Below are positions 27,711 to 35,819 of a stretch of DNA of 64,000 nt, piece after piece. Numbering within the stretch: the stretch's first letter is position 1; every line of letters begins with the position of its first letter. Under the pieces are notes generated by a model. The model searched no databases and was not told where the DNA came from. It worked only from the letters and a program-made list of their open reading frames with translations. Made by a program: the position numbers and the translations under genes. The DNA is from Leyella lascolaii (GTDB lineage Bacteria; Bacteroidota; Bacteroidia; Bacteroidales; Bacteroidaceae): the NCBI RefSeq assembly GCF_900079775.1, contig NZ_LT556038.1:35483-99482 (forward strand). The letters are read 5' to 3'.

Positions 27711-29255
27711 ATGGCAATAAAGAAACGACCGATATCGCCGCGCCAGAAGATGATCAACCTGATGTACGTCGTCCTCATGGCAATGCTTGCTCTCAACATA
27801 TCCACCGAGGTGCTCAACGGCTTCTCAATCGTTGAGGAAAGCCTCAACAGGACAACCTCCAACTCGTCCAAGGAGAACGATGCCATATACCGGAACTTCT
27901 CCGAACAGATGAGGGCGAACCCTCAGAAGGTGAAGGAATGGTTTGAGAAGGCGACGGCGGTGAAGCAGATGAGCGACTCGCTATATAACTTCGCGCAGCA
28001 GCTGAAGACCGAGATTGTGCGCATGGCAGACGGGAAAGACGGCGATGTGATGAACATCGTGAACAAGGAAGACCTTGAGGCTGCCAACCAGGTAATGCTC
28101 GCTCCCGGCACGGGAAAGGGCAGACGGCTCTACGATGCCATAAACAGCTTCCGCACGCGCATAGTGTCCATGGTGACCGATCCGCAACAGCGGAGCATCA
28201 TTGAGAGCAACCTTACCACCAGACTGCCTAAGAACGCTGTCACAATGGGTAAGAACTGGCAGGAGTATATGTTTGAGGACATGCCCGTGGCAGCTGCTGT
28301 CACGCTGCTCTCCAAGCTTCAGAGCGACGTGCGCTACGCCGAGGGCGAGGTGCTGCATACGCTTGTCTCCAATGTGGATATGAAGGACATACGTGTCAAC
28401 CAGCTCAATGCGTTCGTCATACCTGAGTCCCGCACCGTCATAAGTGGGGACCTTTTCTCCGCCCAGATAGTCATGGCGGCTGTCGACACCACCCAACATC
28501 CGGAGGTATATGTGGGAGGCAGAAGGATAGACGGCAACACTTACCGGTTCACGGCAGGCGGAGTGGGAGAGCATTCGTTCGGAGGTTACATCACGATGAA
28601 GAACGCCAACGGCGACATCATACGCCGTGACTTCACGCAGAAGTATACGGTTGTCGGTCCGAGCGCGACCGTCTCCGCCGACCTTATGAATGTACTCTAC
28701 GCCGGATATGAGAATCCCATAAGCATAAGCATCCCTGGAGTGCCGCTCAGCAGTGTGTCGGCGTCGATGTCGGGAGGCTCATTCCGCTCCATCGGAATGG
28801 GACGCTACATTGCCCGTCCTACGACAGTGGGACAGGATGTCACCATCACCGTGTCAGCCAATCAGAACGGACGCACGCGCCAGATGGGCAAGTATGTGTT
28901 CAAGGTGAGGAAACTTCCCGACCCGACAGCTTATCTTCAGATTGGTACCGACCGCTTCAAGGAGGGCGGACTGCCTAAGGCTTCGCTCATGGGAGTGAAC
29001 GAAGTGAAGGCTGCCATAGACGACGGCATACTCGACATACAGTTCCGTGTGCAGAGCTTCGAGACCGTGTTCTTCGACAACATGGGCAATGCCGTGCCGA
29101 TGGCGTCGGACGGTGCGTCGTTCAGCAGCCGTCAGAAGGAGACCTTCAGGAAGCTTTCGAGAAACAAACGGTTCTATATCTCGCGCGTCACTGCGGTGGG
29201 ACCGGACGGCATCACGCGCCGTCTGCCGGGCTCGATGGAGGTCATCGTGAAATAG
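27711..29255 (+). CDS. gldM: GldM/PorM T9SS periplasmic shaft protein
   Basis: A 514-residue protein with a single N-terminal membrane helix (MINLMYVVLMAMLALNIS), which enters the GldL bundle, and four periplasmic domains that carry motor movement to the GldKN ring. The opening KKRPISPRQKMINLMYVVL and the segment DPTAYLQIGTDRFKEGGLPK are typical of the family. Length matches. A 63-bp gap separates it from gldL and 48 bp from gldN. Confidence 0.95.
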   Translation: MAIKKRPISPRQKMINLMYVVLMAMLALNISTEVLNGFSIVEESLNRTTSNSSKENDAIYRNFSEQMRANPQKVKEWFEKATAVKQMSDSLYNFAQQLKTEIVRMADGKDGDVMNIVNKEDLEAANQVMLAPGTGKGRRLYDAINSFRTRIVSMVTDPQQRSIIESNLTTRLPKNAVTMGKNWQEYMFEDMPVAAAVTLLSKLQSDVRYAEGEVLHTLVSNVDMKDIRVNQLNAFVIPESRTVISGDLFSAQIVMAAVDTTQHPEVYVGGRRIDGNTYRFTAGGVGEHSFGGYITMKNANGDIIRRDFTQKYTVVGPSATVSADLMNVLYAGYENPISISIPGVPLSSVSASMSGGSFRSIGMGRYIARPTTVGQDVTITVSANQNGRTRQMGKYVFKVRKLPDPTAYLQIGTDRFKEGGLPKASLMGVNEVKAAIDDGILDIQFRVQSFETVFFDNMGNAVPMASDGASFSSRQKETFRKLSRNKRFYISRVTAVGPDGITRRLPGSMEVIVK

Positions 29256-29303
29256 AACTGAACAGGAATAACAGAAAAAGAACATACAACGAGTATATAT
29301 ATT

Positions 29304-30338
29304 ATGAGAAAACTAATGTTCATATTGATTGCGGCATGCCTCGCGCAGAGCGTTTCGGCACAGCCTGAGGCACGCCGCAGGGAACAGCGGCAGGCAGCCG
29401 CGGCAAGTGCCAACGCCCTCTCCACGAGAGCGCAGATATCGTTTCCCACGCAGGCTCCTATGAACGAGGATGTCGTATGGAGACGCGACATCTACCGTGA
29501 GATAGACCTCAACGATGAAGCCAACGCCGCGCTGTATTATCCGGTTGAGCCGCTCGGGTCGCAGATGAACCTCTTCACCTATATATTCAAGCTCGTGATG
29601 CGTCGCAGCGTCACGCCATACGAGTACAGACTCGACGGCAATGAGGTGTTCGACGAGTCGGCGAAGGTGAATCTCATGTCGATTCTCGACAACTACCACA
29701 TATTCTACGAGCGCACCGACAGGGGCACACGCATCGACGACAGTGACATCCCGTCGCGTGAGGTGACCGCATACTATGTCAAGGAAAGCGCATATTACGA
29801 CCAGGCGACAGCGACGTTCCACACAAAGGTGACGGCTCTCTGTCCGATACTACGCCGTGAGGACGACTTCGGAGACGCCGCAACCTCCTATCCGCTCTTC
29901 TGGATGAAGTACGACGAACTGGCTCCGTTCCTCACCCGTCAGACCATCATGACGAGCAATCTCAACAACGCAGCCACCATGAGCGTGGACGATTATTTCA
30001 CCCGCAACATGTATAAGGGCAAGATATACAAGACATCCAACATGCTCGGAAAGACTCTTGCGCAGTACTGTCCTACAGACTCGGCTATGTCGAAGGAGCA
30101 GAAACGCATAGAGGGAGAGCTGAAGGAGTTTGAGAAGAACATATGGGGCGACCCCGTGCGCAAGGATTCTCTCGACAGCATAGCAAAGCTCGACAAGAAG
30201 GAACTGAAGGTTGTGAAGAAGAAAAACCGCAGGTCGGGCGGAACGTCGAAGACTGTGAAGAAGAAGAGCAGAACGTCTTCAGGCTCGTCGGCTTCGTCGT
30301 CATCGGCTCGTGTCACGGTGCGCCGGCAGCGTCGCTGA
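29304..30338 (+). CDS. gldN: GldN/PorN T9SS ring protein
   Basis: A 344-residue periplasmic protein with a signal peptide (up to about AQSVSAQ) that binds GldK to form the T9SS ring. Family marks include VVWRRDIYREIDLNDEANAALYYPVEP and LFTYIFKLVMRRSVTPYEYRLDGNEVF. The C-terminal 60 residues are a basic low-complexity tail of Lys, Arg and Ser (KKKNRRSGGTSKTVKKKSR) that looks like a lineage-specific extension. It is last of the gldKLMN set. Confidence 0.94.
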   Translation: MRKLMFILIAACLAQSVSAQPEARRREQRQAAAASANALSTRAQISFPTQAPMNEDVVWRRDIYREIDLNDEANAALYYPVEPLGSQMNLFTYIFKLVMRRSVTPYEYRLDGNEVFDESAKVNLMSILDNYHIFYERTDRGTRIDDSDIPSREVTAYYVKESAYYDQATATFHTKVTALCPILRREDDFGDAATSYPLFWMKYDELAPFLTRQTIMTSNLNNAATMSVDDYFTRNMYKGKIYKTSNMLGKTLAQYCPTDSAMSKEQKRIEGELKEFEKNIWGDPVRKDSLDSIAKLDKKELKVVKKKNRRSGGTSKTVKKKSRTSSGSSASSSSARVTVRRQRR

Positions 30339-30407
30339 CATGTGTCTGACGGCAGACATGCCGTGAGTGAGACAACCATATTATTAACACCATAAACTCA
30401 AAGGCTT

Positions 30408-31037
30408 ATGAAAAAGATTTTTATACTGGCATGCATCATGATGACAACCTTGTTTGCGACCGAGTCATCCGCACAGATCAAGTTCGGACTTAAAGGCGGT
30501 CTGAACGTCACAAGCATGAACTTCAGCAAGGAAGTACTTGATGCAGGCAACCGCACCGGATTCTTCATCGGTCCGACAGTGCTGTTCACACTGCCTGTCG
30601 TCGGTCTCGGCATCGACGCGTCGGCAGTCTACGACCAGCGTGAGGCAGAGCTGAAGTATGGCGGAAAAGAAAGCGACAAACTGAAAACCCAGGCTATCAA
30701 CATCCCGATAAACCTGCGCTACGGATTCGGACTCGGCAATACCGCCAGCCTGTTTCTCTTCGCCGGACCGCAGTTCGGGTTCAACGTGGGCGACAAGCAT
30801 CAGTCTCTCTACAACGACGTTGCCTCATGGAGGCTCAGCTCTTCGAACTTCAGCGTGAACGTCGGTGCCGGAGTCATGCTCATAAACCATCTGCAACTGT
30901 CTGCCAACTACAACATCGCGTGTGGAAAGACAGGCGATGTGACGGTGATTGACGCTGCAACCGCCGCCACAGAAAGCATCCTTTCGTCGAAAGGACGTTC
31001 CAATGCATGGCAGATTTCTCTGGCATATTATTTCTGA
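30408..31037 (+). CDS. PorT-family outer membrane beta-barrel protein
   Basis: A 209-residue protein with a signal peptide (IFILACIMMTTLFATESSAQ) and an eight-strand-type barrel opening KFGLKGGLNVTSMNFS and closing WQISLAYYF with a terminal Phe. This fits the outer-membrane beta-barrel family that includes PorT. Whether it is the true PorT or a general member of the family cannot be told. It lies 69 bp after gldN and before a terminator, so it may belong to the T9SS operon. Confidence 0.75.
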   Translation: MKKIFILACIMMTTLFATESSAQIKFGLKGGLNVTSMNFSKEVLDAGNRTGFFIGPTVLFTLPVVGLGIDASAVYDQREAELKYGGKESDKLKTQAINIPINLRYGFGLGNTASLFLFAGPQFGFNVGDKHQSLYNDVASWRLSSSNFSVNVGAGVMLINHLQLSANYNIACGKTGDVTVIDAATAATESILSSKGRSNAWQISLAYYF

Positions 31038-31060
31038 AAAAACTTTTTCTCGCATAATTG

Positions 31061-31090
31061 GAAGACCCGCTCATGTGGGTCTTCTTTTTT
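31061..31090 (+). terminator. Terminator of the T9SS gene cluster
   Basis: A perfect 8-bp stem GAAGACCC (31061-31068) pairs with GGGTCTTC (31077-31084) and is followed by six Ts. It lies 24 bp after the stop of the PorT-like gene. Confidence 0.88.
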
Positions 31091-31289
31091 ATACAGGCAT
31101 GTATCATGAATTAAACGCCATCGGACTGTGCACTCTTCTGATAAGACAAGGATATTGTCGTATCCTGAAAAAATTATAATGTCGGTTAATTTGATACGGT
31201 TGCTTATAACACCGTAATAAGCATACCTCCGTCATCGGCGTGCCGTCCGGAAATAAAAAACAACACATGAGAAAACATGCCTTATATAG

Positions 31290-31321
31290 TTTGCCGGATT
31301 AGCCATAAATAAGTAATTTTG
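31290..31321 (+). promoter_or_regulatory. priA promoter with full -33/-7 match
   Basis: TTTG at 31290-31293, a 20-bp spacer and TAATTTTG at 31314-31321 match the Bacteroides sigma-ABfr consensus. The priA ATG at 31330 is only 8 bp after the box, so the transcript would have almost no leader. Confidence 0.75.
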
Positions 31322-31329
31322 CAATACTT

Positions 31330-33606
31330 ATGGTTTACGCAGACATCATACTCCCACTTCCTCTCGAAGGCGTCTTCACCTATTCCGTGCCCGACGGCAT
31401 GACAGCCGCCGTGAAGCCCGGGATGAGGGTCGTTGTGCCTTTCGGACCCAGCAAGAAATACATCGGCGTCGTACTCAGGACGCACGGAGAGGAACCGTCG
31501 TTCGACGTGAAGGACATACTCTCTCTGCCCGACCAGCACCCCATTGTCACCGGTTTGCAGCTGCGGCTCTGGCAATGGATAGCCGACTACTACATGTCGC
31601 CGCTTGGCGATGTGTTCAAAGCTGCGCTGCCTGGCGGACTGAAGGACGAGGACGGATACCGTCCAAAGACGGAGCGTTGCGTCACTCTGCCCGAGAAGAT
31701 GCGCTCCGGGCAGTCGCTGCATGTGGCTCTCAACATGCTCGTGCAGACACGTGCCAGAAAGCAGAGGGAACTCTTCGAGTGCTTTCTTGCCATGAGCCGA
31801 TGGGACGAGGCGTGCTCCGGAGGCTCGCGCGATTCCGTGACAGAGCTTACGTGTGAGGAACTGCTGAACGAGGCGCACGCCACCACCACTATCCTGAACT
31901 CTCTTGTTACGCGCGGCTTTCTCACCATATACGAACGTGAGGTGGGGCGTGTGGGCAACGGCGGAGAGCCTCATCCCGAGAACATGAAGAAGCTCGGAGA
32001 CGCCCAGCGGAAGGCTTTTGACGAGATACAGGACACGTTCAGGACAAAGAACGTGACGCTGTTGCACGGCGTGACGTCGAGCGGCAAGACCGAAATATAC
32101 ATCCATCTCATTGACAAGACGCTGCGCGAGGGCGGTCAGGTGCTCTATCTGCTGCCGGAGATTGCGCTCACGGTGCAGATAATGAAGCGTCTGCGCAACG
32201 TCTTCGGCGACCGCCTTGGCATATACCATTCCAAATACAGCGATGCCGAACGGGTGGAGATATGGAAGCGGCAGCTGTCCGACAATCCCTACGGGGTGAT
32301 ACTCGGAGCGCGCTCGGCGCTCTTCCTGCCTTTCAGCAATCTCAGACTCGTCATTGTGGATGAGGAGCACGAGACGTCGTTCAAGCAGCAGGACCCTGCT
32401 CCGCGCTACCATGCGCGCTCGGCGGCGATAATGCTCGCATCGATGTGCGGAGCCAAAGTGCTGCTCGGCTCAGCCACACCTTCGGCGGAGAGCTACAGCA
32501 ACGCGCTCACAGGCAAGTACGGACTGGTGAGCATAATGACACGCTACAAGAACATACAGTTGCCGGAGATACAGGTGGTGGACGTCAAAGACCTGCGTCG
32601 CCGCAAGATGATGAACGGTCCGTTCTCGCCCGCTCTGCTCGCGGCGGTGCGCGGAGCGTTGGCTGACGGACGCCAGGCTATACTCTTCCACAACCGCCGC
32701 GGCTTCGCTCCGATGACCGAGTGCCACGTGTGCGGGTGGGTCCCGCATTGCGACAAGTGCGATGTGAGCCTCACTCTCCATAAGTCGCTCGGACGCCTTA
32801 CGTGCCATTACTGCGGCAGTGTGTTCTATGTGCCCGACCGTTGTCCGTGCTGCGGCAGTACCGACCTGCGCGCTCGGGGATACGGAACGGAGAATATCGA
32901 GGACCGGGTGCGCGACATCTTCCCCGAGGCACGTATCTCGCGGATGGACCTCGACACCACACGCACGCGCAATGCGTACGAGCGCATCATCGGCGAATTC
33001 TCTTCCGGACACACCAATCTGCTCATAGGCACGCAGATGGTGAGCAAGGGTCTCGACTTCGGCAACGTCGCCGTGGTGGGCATCCTCGACGCCGACACCA
33101 TGCTGAACAACCCCGATTTCCGCGCCTACGAGCACGCCTTCATGATGATGTCGCAGGTAGCCGGACGGGCGGGACGCAAGGGCAGCCGTGGAAAGGTGAT
33201 TCTCCAGACACGCAATCCGGAGCTGCCCGTGATAGGAGAGGTGGTGAGAAACGACTTTAAGACGTTCTACAAGGAGCTCTTCGAGGAACGCCGCATGTTC
33301 CGCTATCCTCCGTTCAGCCATATAGTGTGTGTTTATCTGCGCCACCGCGACGCACGTGTGGCTGACGACGCTGCCGCCGACATGGCGCGTCTTCTGCGTG
33401 CCGCGCTCGGCGACAGGGTGCTCGGTCCCGACCGTCCGTCGGTAGCCCGGGTGAAGACAATGAGCATACGGAAGATTCTCATAAAGCTTGAGAACGGCAT
33501 AAGTCTGCCCCGCGTGCGCGAGTGTCTGCGCTCACGGCAGTCTGTTCTGATGCAGAACAGACGCTATGCCACGCTCGAGACCTACTATGATGTGGACCCG
33601 CTGTGA
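31330..33606 (+). CDS. priA: Primosomal helicase PriA (replication restart)
   Basis: A 758-residue ATP-dependent 3'-5' DNA helicase that reloads the replisome at stalled forks. The N-terminal DNA-binding domain opens with YADIILPLPLEGVFTYSVP. The helicase core has Walker A GVTSSGKTEIY, Walker B VDEEHETSFKQQ and GSATPSAESY. The zinc-binding insert has eight cysteines in CxxC pairs (CHVCGWVPHCDKCDVS, CHYCGSV, CPCCGS). Helicase motifs V/VI are GTQMVSKGLDFGNV and QVAGRAGRKGSRG. Length is normal. It stands alone behind its own promoter. Confidence 0.96.
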   Translation: MVYADIILPLPLEGVFTYSVPDGMTAAVKPGMRVVVPFGPSKKYIGVVLRTHGEEPSFDVKDILSLPDQHPIVTGLQLRLWQWIADYYMSPLGDVFKAALPGGLKDEDGYRPKTERCVTLPEKMRSGQSLHVALNMLVQTRARKQRELFECFLAMSRWDEACSGGSRDSVTELTCEELLNEAHATTTILNSLVTRGFLTIYEREVGRVGNGGEPHPENMKKLGDAQRKAFDEIQDTFRTKNVTLLHGVTSSGKTEIYIHLIDKTLREGGQVLYLLPEIALTVQIMKRLRNVFGDRLGIYHSKYSDAERVEIWKRQLSDNPYGVILGARSALFLPFSNLRLVIVDEEHETSFKQQDPAPRYHARSAAIMLASMCGAKVLLGSATPSAESYSNALTGKYGLVSIMTRYKNIQLPEIQVVDVKDLRRRKMMNGPFSPALLAAVRGALADGRQAILFHNRRGFAPMTECHVCGWVPHCDKCDVSLTLHKSLGRLTCHYCGSVFYVPDRCPCCGSTDLRARGYGTENIEDRVRDIFPEARISRMDLDTTRTRNAYERIIGEFSSGHTNLLIGTQMVSKGLDFGNVAVVGILDADTMLNNPDFRAYEHAFMMMSQVAGRAGRKGSRGKVILQTRNPELPVIGEVVRNDFKTFYKELFEERRMFRYPPFSHIVCVYLRHRDARVADDAAADMARLLRAALGDRVLGPDRPSVARVKTMSIRKILIKLENGISLPRVRECLRSRQSVLMQNRRYATLETYYDVDPL

Positions 33607-33825
33607 GCCTTCGGTCACAGGTACGCGCCACTGACGCGGTGTCCTTTCATGCCGTTTCACGGTTTGTCGGGAGTAAAAAATTTTGACAGCACGGATTCAT
33701 AAAATAGAAGTGAACGAACGTTAAAAGCGACTTTGTGGCTCACTTCAGACACTCTCCGTCAGGTGAACGGCAGCTGCTGATGCGTAAAAAATAATATACG
33801 TGGTAATGAAAAGTATATTCCTGCC

Positions 33826-33935
33826 ATGCTGGAAAGGCTCTTCCGTCATACGGCAAAGCCCGTTCGGTAATACGAAAAAGGCTCTTTCGCATCACGAAAG
33901 AGCCTTTTTCATGTTCCGGAACAGTGTGTTTCAGT
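33826..33935. repeat. Degenerate 22-bp tandem repeat, five units (locus 3)
   Basis: Units of 22 bp start at 33826, 33848, 33870, 33892 and 33914. The first unit, beginning ATGCTGGAAAGG, matches the first unit at 39586 in 17 of its first 20 bases or so. Units 3 and 4 are reverse complements of each other. Confidence 0.82.
33874..33910 (+). terminator. Terminator built from two 22-bp repeat units
   Basis: A perfect 16-bp stem (33874-33889 with 33895-33910) and a 5-base loop, ending GAGCCTTTTTC, make a strong hairpin with a T run on the plus strand and A-rich flanks on the other. It could serve both priA and the convergent FadL-type gene. Confidence 0.7.
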
Positions 33936-34148
33936 TCTTTGTTTTGTGCATTATGCTGATATACAGTGTGTTATACTGCTCTTTAATAAAAACGCTTTTA
34001 TGCCGCCGTTTCGGTGTTTCTGAGTATCACGCGCATTCTCGTGAAGTTGGCGTTGCTCTTTTTCACACCCGCGCATGCTGTTTTCTCGCAATTCCGGACA
34101 GGTTTTCACTCCTGCCGTCCTGGCAGAAAGAGCATGCCGCCCGTCGGT

Positions 34149-35651
34149 TCACAGCTTTATGTCAACGCCCAGACCGATGACGCGGTTGGAGCGTGTGAAC
34201 GAGTCGCTTATTTTCATCGATGCGCTTGCCTGCACCTTGTCATAGTCTCCGTAGAGCGTCTGGAACCATGCGGCGTTTATCTTCACCTTGTCCGTCACGT
34301 TCACCCCGACGCCCAGTCCGTACGACCATGAGCTGACGTTATAGCTTATGTCGTTCATTGCCTTGTCGTTGAAGTCGTAGCATGTGCGCTGTGCTCCCGC
34401 GCTCACCTGTATGTATCTGTTGATGTCATACTCCGCTCCGAAGAGATATTCGTTGGTGTCGCCAAGCATGTCCCGGGTGTATTGCTCCGTGTCGGTGTCG
34501 AAGTAGCGGTGATAACCAGCCATGACGCGCAGCGATGGAAGCACCTCATACTGCGCTCCCACGGTGAGAAGTGCAGGCGAGTCCTCCGCCACCTTCCTGC
34601 CGTCGGCATATTTGTCGAGCATGCTTATGTTCTCTGCGCTGAGGCTGTTTGCCGATTTGTTCTTCAGACGCATGCGGGTCTTGAACTCATACTTGGCTGC
34701 GAGGTTCAGCCTTCCAGCCTTGAAGTCCACTCCGATGATGGGTGCCACGCCCCAGCCGCTTTGGTCGCAGTTCAGCTCTATGTCCTGTGTCATCATGGCG
34801 TAGCCTGTCATCTGTGCAGCCTGAGCCCTTGCCTCGGCAGCCTTGTCGTCGAGTCCGGCAGCCTCATACATGCCCGCCGCCTGATTGAGCGAAGCCGCGA
34901 GCGACCCGAAGAAAGCCGGAGCGGCGGTCATGGAGAGCTGTCCGCCCGTGCTCTGTTGCAGTGAGATGTTCTTCACGTAGCCGTAGTAGTTGGCGGTGCC
35001 GTACAGCATCCGCAGTCCGCCATACACCGAGAGGTTGTCGCTTATCTTGTATGAGCTTCCGAGAGTGAAGCCGTAGTAGTACTGCCTTCCGCGCATAAAA
35101 GGGTCCATGGAGTAGCCTCCGGTGAGCTGTGTGCCCATCGGTTCGAGGCTGCTGTTGATGCCTGCGGCGAGCAGGGCTGCCGGAATGCCTGCCACGACAC
35201 CCTCGAACGAGCCGAGACCATTGTCGAACTCACACTTTCCTCCGCCTCCTGTTATGGCGAAACCGAACTGGAATGTCCAGTCGTCCTTGACGTATGCCGC
35301 CTGGAACGACGGCACTACCGGCGCGTCGGCGACACCCTTGAACTTGTGGGCGTAGCCGTTGGCGGCTGTCGCCGGGTTGTTCACGTTGTTCTTGAACAGG
35401 TCGCCGTAGGCTGTTGTTATGGTTCGTGTCTGGTGCACGTTCTGCAGGTTTATGGACAGATGGAAACCGTTTTCGAGGAAAGCCACGCCCGCCGGATTGC
35501 TGTATACACCGTCGATGCCGATGGCGGCGTCGCGCGCCGGATTTCTCAGGAAGATTATGTTCTGGTTTGTGTTTGTGAGTATGCCGCCCGCGAATGAGCT
35601 TACGCAACATGCGGCAAAGAGAGCCGCGAGGGCTAATTTTGATTTATTCAT
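34149..35651 (-). CDS. OmpP1/FadL-family outer membrane porin
   Basis: A 500-residue outer membrane barrel for hydrophobic compounds. The signal peptide is followed by GGILTNTNQNIIFLRNPARDAA and VYSNPAGVAFLENGF, the NPA-type hatch sequence of the OmpP1/FadL/TodX family. The barrel ends SNRVIGLGVDIKL. Between residues about 240 and 290 is an Ala-rich helical insert (EAAGLDDKAAEARAQAAQM), likely a periplasmic or loop element. The gene stands alone with its own promoter. The substrate is unknown. Confidence 0.85.
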   Translation of the reverse strand: MNKSKLALAALFAACCVSSFAGGILTNTNQNIIFLRNPARDAAIGIDGVYSNPAGVAFLENGFHLSINLQNVHQTRTITTAYGDLFKNNVNNPATAANGYAHKFKGVADAPVVPSFQAAYVKDDWTFQFGFAITGGGGKCEFDNGLGSFEGVVAGIPAALLAAGINSSLEPMGTQLTGGYSMDPFMRGRQYYYGFTLGSSYKISDNLSVYGGLRMLYGTANYYGYVKNISLQQSTGGQLSMTAAPAFFGSLAASLNQAAGMYEAAGLDDKAAEARAQAAQMTGYAMMTQDIELNCDQSGWGVAPIIGVDFKAGRLNLAAKYEFKTRMRLKNKSANSLSAENISMLDKYADGRKVAEDSPALLTVGAQYEVLPSLRVMAGYHRYFDTDTEQYTRDMLGDTNEYLFGAEYDINRYIQVSAGAQRTCYDFNDKAMNDISYNVSSWSYGLGVGVNVTDKVKINAAWFQTLYGDYDKVQASASMKISDSFTRSNRVIGLGVDIKL

Positions 35652-35677
35652 CTTAATATTGTTTAAATGATAGGTCG

Positions 35678-35685
35678 CAAAGTTA
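35678..35685 (-). promoter_or_regulatory. -7 promoter box of the FadL-type gene
   Basis: On the minus strand TAACTTTGC matches TAnnTTTGC. It ends 26 bp upstream of the ATG at 35651, giving a leader of about 20 nt. No good -33 box is visible. Confidence 0.55.
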
Positions 35686-35747
35686 ATTAAATTGCTCTTT
35701 AATACAGTAAAAGATGTTTTGTGTTTAATGAATGTTAACTAAAAAGA

Positions 35748-35791
35748 AACGGCATGCTGCACAAATGATTGTATATGTGCAACATGCCGTT
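35748..35791 (-). terminator. Terminator of the 7TM-HD gene
   Basis: AACGGCATG (35748-35756) pairs with CATGCCGTT (35783-35791), and the inner TGCACA/TGTGCA lengthens the stem past one mismatch. On the minus strand it is followed by TCTTTTTAG. Confidence 0.75.
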
Positions 35792-35819
35792 GTCTTATAT
35801 GACGTATGTGTGGTCAGCC

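Larger units (their letters stand above)
33607..34148. other. Convergent intergenic region between priA and the FadL-type gene
   Basis: It holds the 22-bp repeat array and terminator listed separately. I see no gene in the remainder; the open frames at 33800-34331 are unsupported and partly translate the repeat. Confidence 0.5.

Noticed and set aside
31282..32412. Long minus-strand ORF (376 aa) opposite priA
   Set aside because: It is the complement of a clear priA gene in GC-rich DNA, its translation is rich in His, Arg and Val without a family pattern, and codon structure favours the plus strand.
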